From Streptomyces sp. NBC_01264 (GTDB lineage Bacteria > Actinomycetota > Actinomycetes > Streptomycetales > Streptomycetaceae): DNA of 64,000 nucleotides. How positions within the stretch are numbered: position 1 is the stretch's first letter; each line of letters starts with the position of its first letter. The DNA lies in assembly GCF_026340675.1 (NCBI RefSeq), contig NZ_JAPEOX010000001.1, forward strand, positions 6,014,001 to 6,078,000, in the 5' to 3' direction. This document shows, in pieces, positions 42,146-51,725 of this stretch. The notes beneath the pieces are model-generated. The model saw nothing but the letters and a program-made list of their open reading frames with translations, was not told the origin of the DNA and ran no database searches. The translations under genes were made by a program, and so were the position numbers.

Positions 42146-43182
<1,037 letters not shown>

Positions 43183-43186
<4 letters not shown>

Positions 43187-44034
43187 CCCTCACCTCCACG
43201 ACCCCGGAGCTGGCGGCGCCCCGCCCGCGCGGCGGCATCGTCCAGGGGATCAACGACTCCCTGGTCATGGCCAAGCGCAACCTGATCCGGATGTCCCGGA
43301 TCCCCGAGATGGTCATCTTCGGGCTGATCCAGCCGATCATGTTCGTCGTGCTGTTCAGCTACGTCTTCGGCGGCTCGATGATGATCGGCGGCTCCACCAG
43401 CGCCAGCGACTACCGGAACTTCCTGATGGCCGGCATCTTCGCGCAGACCGTCACCTTCGCCACCGCCGGAGCCGGCGCGGGCATCGCCGACGACATGCAC
43501 AAGGGCCTGATCGACCGCTTCCGGTCGCTGCCGATGGCCCGCGGCGCGGTCCTCACCGGCCGCACCCTGGCCGACCTCGTCCAGACCGCCCTGACCATGG
43601 TCGTCCTGGCGATCGTGGCGCTCCTGGTGGGCTGGCGCATCCACGAGGGCGTACCGAAGGCACTGGCGGGCTTCCTCCTGCTGCTGCTCCTGGGCTACGC
43701 CTTCTCCTGGATCGGCGCGCTGATCGGCCTGTCGGTGCGGACCCCGGAGGCGGCCACCTCGGGCGGGCTGATCTGGCTGTTCCCGGTCACCTTCATCTCC
43801 AACGCGTTCGTGCCCACCGAGAACATGGCGGGCTGGCTGCAGCCCATCGCGGAGTGGAACCCGTTCAGCGCGACCGTCCAGGCCTGCCGGGAACTGTTCG
43901 GCAACCCGGGCGTGTCACCCTCGGACGCCTGGCCGATGACGCACCCGGTCTGGGCCTCGCTGCTCTGGTCCGTGGTGATCATCGCGGTGTTCCGCACCCT
44001 CGCCGTACGCAAGTACCGCTCGGCGACGGCGTAG
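43183..44034 (+). CDS. DrrB-type ABC transporter permease
   Basis: 283 residues, GTG start overlapping the ATPase stop. Six TM helices in the ABC-2 layout: N-terminal MAKRNLIRMSRIPEMVIFGL, then VLFSYVFGGS, and the family motif PLRxxP-like FRSLPMARGAVLTGRTLAD. It forms the pore of the exporter. Ends in a strong terminator. Confidence 0.92.
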
Positions 44035-44044
44035 CCATCGCCCT

Positions 44045-44090
44045 CAGCACGAAGCCCCGCCGAGCAGCGGCTCGGCGGGGCTTCGTGCTG
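44045..44090. terminator. Perfect 20-bp stem, loop CAGCGG
   Basis: Arms 44045-44064 and 44071-44090 are exact complements. The core GAGCAGCGGCTC is the same as in the terminator at 6781. It separates the ABC operon from convergent greA. Confidence 0.8.
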
Positions 44091-44107
44091 AAAAGAAAGG
44101 GGGGTGA

Positions 44108-44605
44108 TCAGCCGGTGAAGGGCTTGACGTCGAGGATCTTGACCGACGCCTGCTTGCCGTTCGGCAGCTCGTACTGGGCGTCCTCGCCGATCTTCTTGCC
44201 CAGCACGCCGGAGCCCAGCGGGGACTGCGGGGAGTAGGTCTCGAAGTCCGAGGACGCGTACTCGCGCGAGGCCAGCAGGAACTCCATGGTGTCGCTCTCG
44301 TCACCGTCGAAGGCGATCTTGACCAGGGTGCCCGGGGCCACCTCGCCCTCGGAGGCGGGGGCCGTGCCGACCTTGGCCTTCTCCAGGAGCTGCGTGAGCT
44401 GGCGGATGCGCAGCTCCTGCTTGCCCTGCTCCTCCTTGGCCGCGTGGTAACCGCCGTTCTCACGGAGGTCGCCCTCCTCACGGGCCGCCGCGATCTTGAT
44501 CGTGATCTCCGACCGTGCGGGACCAGAGAGGTACTCCAGCTCGGCCTTCAGCTGGTCGTACGCCGCCTGGGTCAGCCAGGTGACGCTCTCGCTCGTCTGG
44601 GTCAC
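44108..44605 (-). CDS. greA: Transcription elongation factor GreA
   Basis: 165 residues, GTG start. N-terminal coiled coil (about 10-85) with the acidic tip EGDLRENGGYHAAKE that reaches into RNA polymerase and stimulates cleavage of backtracked RNA. C-terminal FKBP-like domain with SPLGSGVLGKKIGE and ELPNGKQASVKILDV. First gene of a block (greA, DUF4307, mca, small membrane protein) also found in Mycobacterium. Confidence 0.95.
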   Translation of the reverse strand: MTQTSESVTWLTQAAYDQLKAELEYLSGPARSEITIKIAAAREEGDLRENGGYHAAKEEQGKQELRIRQLTQLLEKAKVGTAPASEGEVAPGTLVKIAFDGDESDTMEFLLASREYASSDFETYSPQSPLGSGVLGKKIGEDAQYELPNGKQASVKILDVKPFTG

Positions 44606-44779
44606 GGGTGCTCCTCGTCGGTACAGGGACTACAAAGCCGCCAGCGGCGGACGAAACCACGAGCCTAACAATTCGGGAAGAAAAGGGGGAGGACGCCAGG
44701 TGTGTGAACTGCGTCAGGTCACGTCGCGGAGCACGCCCCGGGGACGGCTCAGGGCACCCCCCCCAGGGCACGCCTCGGG

Positions 44780-45193
44780 TCAGTTCGCGGAGCCGGCCGC
44801 GCGGCAGCCGATGATTTCGATCATCGTGGCCCGGCCGGTGGTCTTCAGCGTCACCATCTCGTCCACGCGCCCGCTCTTCTGTGCGAACGTGAAATCGGCC
44901 CGGCCGACCTCGCCGTGCGCCTCGTCCTGCGAGCTCAGCGTGCACACACCGGTCACCGAGGCCTCCTTGCGCACCTCCAGGTGCACCTCGACCGCGGAGT
45001 CGGAGACGACCTTGTACTTGATCAGCTCGGCGCTGACGCTCTGCCCGGCCACGTAGTCCCAGCCGATCCAGCCGACCACACCCAGCAGGGCGACCCCCAG
45101 GACCGACCCGACGACCTTGAGCTTGCGGTCGGCACGCTCGTCCGCCGACCGGCCGTAGCGGCCCTCGGGCAGGTCCTCGCGCACCGCGCTCAT
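44780..45193 (-). CDS. DUF4307 membrane protein
   Basis: 137 residues from the ATG at 45193 (SAVREDLPEGRYG); the longer open frame lacks family support. RYGRSADERADRK is followed by one TM helix (VVGSVLGVALLGVVGWIGW) and an extracytoplasmic beta domain ending GCRAAGSAN, with two Cys. Orthologue of Mycobacterium Rv1081c, also between greA and mca. Function unknown. Confidence 0.85.
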   Translation of the reverse strand: MSAVREDLPEGRYGRSADERADRKLKVVGSVLGVALLGVVGWIGWDYVAGQSVSAELIKYKVVSDSAVEVHLEVRKEASVTGVCTLSSQDEAHGEVGRADFTFAQKSGRVDEMVTLKTTGRATMIEIIGCRAAGSAN

Positions 45194-45312
45194 CGATCGT
45201 TCCCTTCGAGGTGGGCGAACACCGGGATCCCGGGGTGCCCCCGGAATTTTTCCACCCTCCGATTCGGTCACTATAGGAGCGCCCGCCCTGACGACTCAAA
45301 GAGGATCCTGTC

Positions 45313-46194
45313 TTGACCGAGCAGCTTCGACTGATGGCCGTCCACGCCCACCCCGACGACGAGTCGAGCAAGGGCGCGGCCACCATGGCCAAGTACGTGT
45401 CCGAGGGGGTGTCCGTGCTGGTCGTGACCTGCACGGGCGGCGAGCGCGGCTCCGTCCTGAACCCCAAGCTCCAGGGCGACAAGTACATCGAGGAGAACAT
45501 CCACGAGGTGCGCGCCAAGGAGATGGACGAGGCGCGCGAGATCCTCGGCGTCGACCAGGAATGGCTGGGATACGTCGACTCCGGACTGCCCGAGGGCGAC
45601 CCGCTGCCGCCCCTGCCCGAGGGCTGCTTCGCCCTGGTGGACGTCGACGAGGCCGCCGGCCGCCTGGTGAAGAAGATCCGCGCCTTCCGGCCGCAGGCCA
45701 TCACCACGTACGACGAGAACGGGGGCTACCCGCACCCCGACCACATCATGACCCACAAGATCTCGATGGTGGCCTTCGATCACGCGGCCGACACCGAGAA
45801 GTACCCCGAGGCCGAGTTCGGCCCGGCGTACCAGCCGCAGAAGCTCTACTACAACCAGGGCTTCAACAAGCCGCGCACCATCGCCCTGCACGAGGCGCTG
45901 CTCGCCCGCGGCCTGGAATCCCCGTACGGCGAGTGGCTGGAGCGGTGGAAGGAGTTCGAGCGCAAGGAGCGGACCCTGACCACCCACGTGCCCTGCGCCG
46001 ACTTCTACGAGATCCGTGACAAGGCCCTCATCGCCCACGCCACGCAGATCGACCCCGACGGCGGCTGGTTCCGCGTCCCGATGGAGATCCAGAAGGAGGT
46101 CTGGCCGACGGAGGAGTACGAGCTCGCGAAGTCCCTCGTGGACACTTCCCTCCCCGAGTCCGACCTCTTCGCGGGCATCCGGGAGAATGCGTAG
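45313..46194 (+). CDS. mca: Mycothiol S-conjugate amidase
   Basis: 293 residues, TTG start at 45313 preceded by AGAGGAT. LmbE-like fold with zinc motif VHAHPDDESSKG and HPDHIMTHK; TCTGGERGSVLN and a Glu/Lys-rich second half match Mca. It splits mycothiol-toxin conjugates so the mercapturic acid can be exported. Mca is typical of mycothiol-making actinobacteria. Confidence 0.94.
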   Translation: MTEQLRLMAVHAHPDDESSKGAATMAKYVSEGVSVLVVTCTGGERGSVLNPKLQGDKYIEENIHEVRAKEMDEAREILGVDQEWLGYVDSGLPEGDPLPPLPEGCFALVDVDEAAGRLVKKIRAFRPQAITTYDENGGYPHPDHIMTHKISMVAFDHAADTEKYPEAEFGPAYQPQKLYYNQGFNKPRTIALHEALLARGLESPYGEWLERWKEFERKERTLTTHVPCADFYEIRDKALIAHATQIDPDGGWFRVPMEIQKEVWPTEEYELAKSLVDTSLPESDLFAGIRENA

Positions 46195-46196
46195 CT

Positions 46197-46433
46197 ATGA
46201 GCGCTACGCACGAAGCAATCGCCCAGCTCCTCCCGCTGGCCGGCGACACCTTCGACAAGAACAAGGTGACCCCGGGCATCCTCGGATTCATCGTGTTCGC
46301 GGCCCTCGCCCTCGGGGTGTGGGGCCTGATGAAGTCGATGAGCCGCCACATGGGCCGCGTCGACTTCAAGGAAGCCCCGGAGCCCGTACCGGCTTCGGCT
46401 TCGTCTACTACGGAGGGCACGCGCGCCCCGTAG
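46197..46433 (+). CDS. Small membrane protein downstream of mca
   Basis: 78 residues, ATG two bases after the mca stop, so co-translated. One TM helix (ILGFIVFAALALGVWGLM) is followed by a short basic loop SMSRHMGRVDF and a Ser/Pro/Thr tail. The same small gene follows mca in Mycobacterium (Rv1083). Function unknown. Confidence 0.85.
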   Translation: MSATHEAIAQLLPLAGDTFDKNKVTPGILGFIVFAALALGVWGLMKSMSRHMGRVDFKEAPEPVPASASSTTEGTRAP

Positions 46434-46501
46434 GGGCCGTACCCGTCCGGTGACCGCCGTCCGGCCGCCCTGCGCGGCCGGACGGCGGGTCTCCGCGCGC
46501 C

Positions 46502-49500
46502 CTACACCGAAGGCAGCGGTACCGGGACGCCCATGATCTCCCGCGAGTGCAGGTTCGGTACGAGCGACAGCCGCCACGCCTGCCAGCCCTCCGACGGGTC
46601 CACCCCGCGCGCCAGGATCACCGTGTAGGACTCCAGGCAGTCCTCCAGCCGCCCGTCCCGCATCGGATGCGGGGCCGCCGCCAGCCGCGCCAGCTCCGTC
46701 CGCGCCTCGTCCGGGGCCGCCGGGATCGCGTACGGCAGGAGCGTGCAGCGCAGGAACCGCGCCCAGTCCTCCCCGCGCCGGTCCCCGTAGGAGATGAACA
46801 GCCGCACCGCCTCCTCGCACAGGTCCACCGCCTGCGCGATCCGCCCGTTCCCCGCGTCCACCACCGCCAGCTCCAGACAGGTCCACGCCTCCCCGTGGGC
46901 CAGCCCGATGCGGCGGAAGTCCGCCCGGGCGTCCACCAGCAGCTGGCGGGCGAACCCGGAGTTCCGCAGGTTCCCCGTCTGCGCCGCCCGCTGGTCGCGC
47001 GTGACCCGGCCCGAGTGGTGGCGGGCGTGCGCCAGCCCGTACACGTCCCGCATCCGGGAGAACATCGTGCGCGCCCGCTCCAGCTCCCGCACCGCCCGGT
47101 CCCGCTCCCCGGCCTCCTCCAGCGCCTGCCCGAGGTAGTACAGCGTCCACGCCTCGCCGCGCGCGTCCTCCGACTCCCGGTGCCGGGCCAGCGCGTCCCG
47201 CAGCCGGTCCAGCGCCGGCCCCGGATCCCCGTCGACCACCCGGGCCCGGCCCAGCTGGGTCAGCGCCCACGCCTGGCCGCGGTCGTCGCGCGTGCGCCCG
47301 TACAGCTCCAGCGCCAGGCGCAGCTCCGCCTCGGCGCGCGGTACTTCGCCCAGCCGCAGGTACACCTGGCCCAGCTGCAGGTGCGCCCAGGCCTCGCCGT
47401 GCACGCTCTCGCTCTCCCGGTGCAGGACCAGCGACTCGCGCAGCAGTCGCAGCGCCTCCGCGAGGTGCGCACGGTCGCGCTCCACCGCGCCCAGTGCGTG
47501 CAGGCCCCACGCCCGGTCGCCCGCCAGCTCGTCCGGAGCCTGGAGCACCAGGGCCTCGCGGATGCGGGCCGAGGCCTCGGGCAGGTTGCCCTGGTGGTGC
47601 AGGGTGATGCCCAGCGAGACCAGGGCCATGCCCGCGCCCGCCTCCTGCCGGGCCTCCTTGTACTGGTCGACCAGCGAGGTCAGCGTGGTGCGCGACTTGT
47701 CCAGCTCGCCGAGCTGGCGGGCCGCGATACCCGTACGCCACTGCACCGAGCGCACCAGCAGACCCTGGTCGACGGCCTGCGTCAGCTCGTTGATCTCACC
47801 GAGCCGGTACAGGTCACCGCGCAGCAGGCAGAAGTCGCAGAGCGCGCCCAGCAGGTCCAGCACCGCCTGCTGGTCCACGCCCTCCGAGTGCCGCAGCGCC
47901 GCCGTGATGAAGCTCGACTCGTCGTCCAGCCAGCGCAGCGCCGCGTCCAGGGAGGCGAAACCGTGCCCGCCGACCGTGCTCGCCTTGGACAGGGCGTTCG
48001 CCCGCGTCGACATCTTCCCGTCGACCATCCGGATCACCGAGTCCGCGAGCTGCGCGTACGTACGGATCAGCCGCTCGTGCGCCGCCGCGGCATCGGCCCG
48101 GTCCTCGTCCTGGGCCAGGCGCGCGGCCGCGTACGCGCGTACCGCGTCGTGCATCCGGAACCGGTCCCCGCGTACGTGGTCCAGCAACCCCGCCCGCGCC
48201 AGCTCGCGCAGCAGCCGCCCGGCCTCCACCTGGTCCGCGTCGATCAGCGCCGCCGCGGCCGCCGCCCCGAGCGAGGCCCGCCCGGCCAGCGTCAGTCGGC
48301 GCAGCAGCCGGCGCCGCTCCTCGGGCAGGGCCGCGTAGGCCAGGTCCAGGGCGGCGTCCAGGGAGCCGCCCCGGTGGCTGCCCTGGACGCCGCCCCGGGC
48401 CCCGGGGGACTCGCCGACGGCCCCGAGGGGGGCCAGTACGCGCAACGCCAGCGGCAGACCGGCACCGAGCGCGAGCAGCGCCCCTGTGGCGGCCTCCGCC
48501 GGCTTCGGGCCCCCGGCTGCCGTCGGGTCGGCTGTCGTCGGGTCCGCCACCGTCGGGTCCGCCACCGCCGCCCGGACCAGCTCCGCGCCCGCCTCCTCCG
48601 CCAGCCGGGTCACCGGCAACTGGTACACCCAGGCCGCCAGCTCCGCGGGCAGCTCCAGCGGCTCCCGGGCCGTGACCAGGACCAGGCTCTCGGACCGCTC
48701 GGGCACGAGCATCCGTACCTGCGCGGCGTCCACGGCATCGTCCAGCACCACCGCCACCGGCGTGCCCTTCACGTGCTGGTGGTACAAGTCGCCCAACCTG
48801 CGCACCTGTTGCTCCGCCGACGAACCCTCACGGAACAGCAGCTGCTCGCGCGGCGCACCGAGCCGGTTCATCAGGTGCAGCAGCGCCTCGCGCGTCGGCA
48901 GCGGGCTCTCCGAGGTACCTCCGCCGCGCAGGTTCACCACGCAGGCACCCCGGAACTGGTCCCGCAGCGCCTGCGCGGCGTGCAGCGCGAGCGTGGTCCG
49001 GCCCACCCCGGGCTCCCCGTGCAGCACCACGACCACCGGGCGCGTCTCGGTGCTCGCCCGGGCGCTGTGCACCCACTGCGTGATGCGGGCCAGCTCGGCC
49101 CGCCGCCCGACGAACGCACCGTCCAGCGCCGGGAGTTGTCCGAAGGACTGCTCCAGCATGGCCCGCCGCCGGGCCTCGGCACTGCGATTGGCCCCGCGCA
49201 GCGGAAGGGCGGAGACGTTGTTGCCGTTCACCGCCTTGGGAGGGGTGTGCAGCGCCGCCGCCACCTTGCGCTGCTGCTCCAGGAAGGGGCGTATCCCGCG
49301 CACCTCCAGCGCCGACAGCCACTTCAGCTTGAGCTGCTCCGCCCCGCCCGGGCGGCCCGCCTCCCCGGCCCGCCGGTTCGCCGCGGGCAGGTGCAGGGCC
49401 GTCACCTTGACCACAGTCGCCGTCGCCCCGGCCACGCCCACGACGGCGCCGGCGGTCAGCGCGGTACCGACCGCCACGCTGAAGGCCAGGTCCGCCACCA

Positions 49501-49792
49501 CCGCGGCAGCGGCCGCGACCCCGGTGACCAGCAACGCCGTCGAGGTGTTCGCCCGCCGGAAGGCCTCGCCGAGCGACTGCTCCCCGGCGGCCGCCTCGTC
49601 CAGCGCCCGCACGTACGCCTCGTACTCGGTGGCCGCACTCGCCGCGAGCGAGTCCAGCGCCTGCCTGCCCCGCTCCAGCAGCGCCGCCTTGGCCTCCGGG
49701 GTGCCGGCCGCCCCACCAGCTCCCCGCCGGGACTCCTCCTCCACGGCCCGCCCCAGCAACCGCTCGGCCTCACCGCGATGACTGTCCCGCAT
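46502..49792 (-). CDS. Large STAND-type ATPase with TPR repeats and two TM helices
   Basis: 1096 residues, ATG at 49792 after GGGGG; a TTG two codons earlier is less likely. Residues about 45-80 are helical, about 85-135 form two hydrophobic helices (LLVTGVAAAAAVVADLAFSV, TALTAGAVVGVAG), so it is membrane-attached. The NB-ARC-like core spans about 225-560: Walker A reads GEPGVGRTTL, with Arg where Lys is expected; Walker B is VAVVLDD. RFRMHDAVRAYAAARL marks the end of the winged-helix part. About 660-1040 are TPR units rich in ARLRxALxLxxx and GEAWTLYYLGQALEE patterns. STAND proteins are signal-triggered switches. An insert VADPTVADPTTADPT follows the sensor. Confidence 0.8.
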   Translation of the reverse strand: MRDSHRGEAERLLGRAVEEESRRGAGGAAGTPEAKAALLERGRQALDSLAASAATEYEAYVRALDEAAAGEQSLGEAFRRANTSTALLVTGVAAAAAVVADLAFSVAVGTALTAGAVVGVAGATATVVKVTALHLPAANRRAGEAGRPGGAEQLKLKWLSALEVRGIRPFLEQQRKVAAALHTPPKAVNGNNVSALPLRGANRSAEARRRAMLEQSFGQLPALDGAFVGRRAELARITQWVHSARASTETRPVVVVLHGEPGVGRTTLALHAAQALRDQFRGACVVNLRGGGTSESPLPTREALLHLMNRLGAPREQLLFREGSSAEQQVRRLGDLYHQHVKGTPVAVVLDDAVDAAQVRMLVPERSESLVLVTAREPLELPAELAAWVYQLPVTRLAEEAGAELVRAAVADPTVADPTTADPTAAGGPKPAEAATGALLALGAGLPLALRVLAPLGAVGESPGARGGVQGSHRGGSLDAALDLAYAALPEERRRLLRRLTLAGRASLGAAAAAALIDADQVEAGRLLRELARAGLLDHVRGDRFRMHDAVRAYAAARLAQDEDRADAAAAHERLIRTYAQLADSVIRMVDGKMSTRANALSKASTVGGHGFASLDAALRWLDDESSFITAALRHSEGVDQQAVLDLLGALCDFCLLRGDLYRLGEINELTQAVDQGLLVRSVQWRTGIAARQLGELDKSRTTLTSLVDQYKEARQEAGAGMALVSLGITLHHQGNLPEASARIREALVLQAPDELAGDRAWGLHALGAVERDRAHLAEALRLLRESLVLHRESESVHGEAWAHLQLGQVYLRLGEVPRAEAELRLALELYGRTRDDRGQAWALTQLGRARVVDGDPGPALDRLRDALARHRESEDARGEAWTLYYLGQALEEAGERDRAVRELERARTMFSRMRDVYGLAHARHHSGRVTRDQRAAQTGNLRNSGFARQLLVDARADFRRIGLAHGEAWTCLELAVVDAGNGRIAQAVDLCEEAVRLFISYGDRRGEDWARFLRCTLLPYAIPAAPDEARTELARLAAAPHPMRDGRLEDCLESYTVILARGVDPSEGWQAWRLSLVPNLHSREIMGVPVPLPSV

Positions 49793-49905
49793 CGGCAATC
49801 CCCCTCAGAGAGCTCCGGCACCGTGCCACAAGTGTCCGTCGGGACGGGCGTGAGCGCGAGAGAATCTGAGCTAGTTCAGAGGGAGTTGGAGCGCAACCGG
49901 TCGTT

Positions 49906-49911
49906 TATGGT
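49906..49911 (+). promoter_or_regulatory. -10 box TATGGT, 6 bases before the ATG at 49918
   Basis: TANNNT hexamer at leaderless spacing. Confidence 0.5.
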
Positions 49912-49917
49912 GTCCCG

Positions 49918-50667
49918 ATGGGCAGACGCCGGGGACCATCGGGACGGTGCGCGGCACTGGCGGGCCTCCTCCTGGCGGTGAACGGCTGCGCGCTCCTGCC
50001 GGAGGAAGAGGTTCCCGAACGCGGCTTCTGGCTCCGCTACGAGAAGCCGGCGGCGGCCGACCGGGACAGCGCCCGCTTCGTGAAGACCTGGCAGCTCCCC
50101 GAGCTCACCCTCGCCGCCCTCAACTCGTACGTGGACCTGCCGTACCTGGTCACCCTCGTCGTCACGTCCTGCCACGGCGAAGGGACCGGCTACGACCCGG
50201 ACACCCGGCGCATCGAGCTCTGCTACGACGACGTGGCCGAGGACCGCGAGCGCCTCGACGACGAGGAACTCTCCGAGGTGGTCCGCGAAACGATCTACCA
50301 CGAGGCCGGCCACGCCCTGATCGACGCCCTGGACCTCCCGGACGAAGGGGCCCGCGCCGAGGAGGACGCCGCCGACCGCTTCGCCCAGGTGGCGCTCCTG
50401 ACCGGCGACCCCGAGGGCGACGAGACCCTGCTGGCGGCAGCCCGCGCCCACGACCTGTCGGCCGCCGCCGAGGCCACCCCCGACCCCACCGACGAACACG
50501 CCCCGGACGCGGCCCGCGCGGAATCCCACCGCTGCGCGGTCCACGGCGCCTTCCCGACCCGCCACAAGGACCTGGCAACCCCCTCCCGCACCGACTGCAC
50601 GGCCACCTGGACCCGAACCCGCGACACCTGGACCCACGCCCTGGCCCCGCTCCTGCGGCACGCGTAA
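49918..50667 (+). CDS. Lipoprotein with HExxH metallopeptidase motif (DUF4344-like)
   Basis: 249 residues. Start set by the -10 box. Signal with Cys after LLLAVNG (residue about 24; the lipobox V-N-G-C is not ideal). RRIELCYDDV, then the metal motif YHEAGHALIDALDLP followed by EEDAADRFAQV: this HExxH plus downstream Glu/Asp is the layout of DUF4344 putative metallopeptidases. The family function is unproven. Divergent from the STAND gene, so the two share a control region. Confidence 0.75.
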   Translation: MGRRRGPSGRCAALAGLLLAVNGCALLPEEEVPERGFWLRYEKPAAADRDSARFVKTWQLPELTLAALNSYVDLPYLVTLVVTSCHGEGTGYDPDTRRIELCYDDVAEDRERLDDEELSEVVRETIYHEAGHALIDALDLPDEGARAEEDAADRFAQVALLTGDPEGDETLLAAARAHDLSAAAEATPDPTDEHAPDAARAESHRCAVHGAFPTRHKDLATPSRTDCTATWTRTRDTWTHALAPLLRHA

Positions 50668-50729
50668 CCCCTTCCCCGGTTCGTCCGCTATGCGGAACAT
50701 CGGACGAACTATCGAAAGGGGAAAGGGTC

Positions 50730-51664
50730 ATGGATGACATAGCCCGGGCCACCGAGGGCGGCCTCATCCCGGTCGCCTCGTACGCACGCACCTCCCAGGA
50801 CCCGCCGCAGGGCGACGCGCGCGGCGTGCGCCACCAGCACCGGATCAACGAACGCACGGTCCGCGAGCACGGCTGCGTCGTCGTCGCCACCTACACGGAC
50901 AACGCGCGCAACGCGACCAAGGACGACCGGGAGCGCCCCGCATTCGACCACCTCCTCACGGACCTGCACCGCGGCCACGCATTCACGGCGGGTCCCTTGC
51001 GCGGAGTCGTCGCTGTCGCGGACCGGGACGGCCTGCGGGATCCGTACAGCAAGGCCGGCCTGCTGCGAGGCGCCGCATCACTCCAAGGGGCGGTCGCGGA
51101 GGGCGAGATGCGCAGCCGCCGCGTCCAGGACTGGCACTGGTCGCGCGCCATGGACGGCCTGCCGCACAGCGGGCCGCGGCCCTTCGGGTGGCAGGAGGAC
51201 CGGCAGAGTTCTCGGCAGGGAGCCTGTCCATGCATCGGGGCCCTCTGAGCCCACGATTGACCAACCGCAAGGCTGGCCCGAAGTATCTCGTCACCGGGTT
51301 TCTGCGCTGTGGTGAGTGCGACCAACTCATGGGCGGCAGCAAGAGCGCCCGCAGTCGCAAGAGTCCGTACAACTACATCTGCGTCTCGGGGCGTGGTTGC
51401 GGCCGATGCGCCATCAGTGGTCCGCTCGTCGAGGAGGCCGTGGAGAGGCTCCTCTTTTCCGGCGACGGGCAGACCCGGATCCGGCTGCCGGAGCCGATGC
51501 GGCAGCGGTGGCAGTCGGGCGACACGGGATTCGAGGAGAAGCGGAAGGTAATTGCCTCGGTTTTCACCCACCTCGTAGTCAAACCAGGAAAGAAGGGCTG
51601 CCCCACCTGGGATCATTCCCGCGTGATACCGGTATGGAAGTGGGCTGATCGCATCAGGCCGCCG
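50730..51664 (+). pseudogene. Decayed large serine recombinase
   Basis: The first part (ATG 50730 to about 51200) reads SYARTSQDPPQGDARGVRHQ, with the catalytic Ser in ARTS, and later SGPRPFGW, typical of the recombinase domain junction. The region between is far shorter than in intact enzymes. The frame then shifts: the zinc-ribbon part (RLTNRKAGPKYLVTGFLRCG, GGSKSARSRKSPYNYIC) is in another frame (about 51245-51660). So it carries at least one frameshift and an internal deletion and should be inactive. No other phage or conjugative genes are nearby. It suggests that an integrated element once lay here. Confidence 0.75.
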
Positions 51665-51680
51665 AACCGGCGGCCTGATG
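51652..51680. terminator. Inverted repeat CATCAGGCCGCC
   Basis: Perfect 12-bp arms (51652-51663 and 51669-51680) with loop GAACC, at the end of the recombinase remnant and 46 bases before the next gene. Terminator or a leftover of the element end. Confidence 0.5.
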
Positions 51681-51713
51681 GCCCCGTCGTGAGGGGCTCG
51701 CTAGTCGGTGCGG

Positions 51714-51719
51714 CAGGAT
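51714..51719 (+). promoter_or_regulatory. -10 box CAGGAT, 6 bases before the ATG at 51726
   Basis: Matches TANNNT at 5 of its 6 key positions except the first T; leaderless spacing. Decides the start. Confidence 0.4.
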
Positions 51720-51725
51720 GGGAGT

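Noticed and set aside
45269..45277. CACTATAGG, the end of a T7-type promoter
   Set aside because: Only the last nine bases match; no upstream half. More likely a normal -10 region before mca.
46547..49981. 1144-codon open frame on the plus strand
   Set aside because: Antisense to the STAND gene, whose own frame has motifs, a start and a ribosome-binding site.
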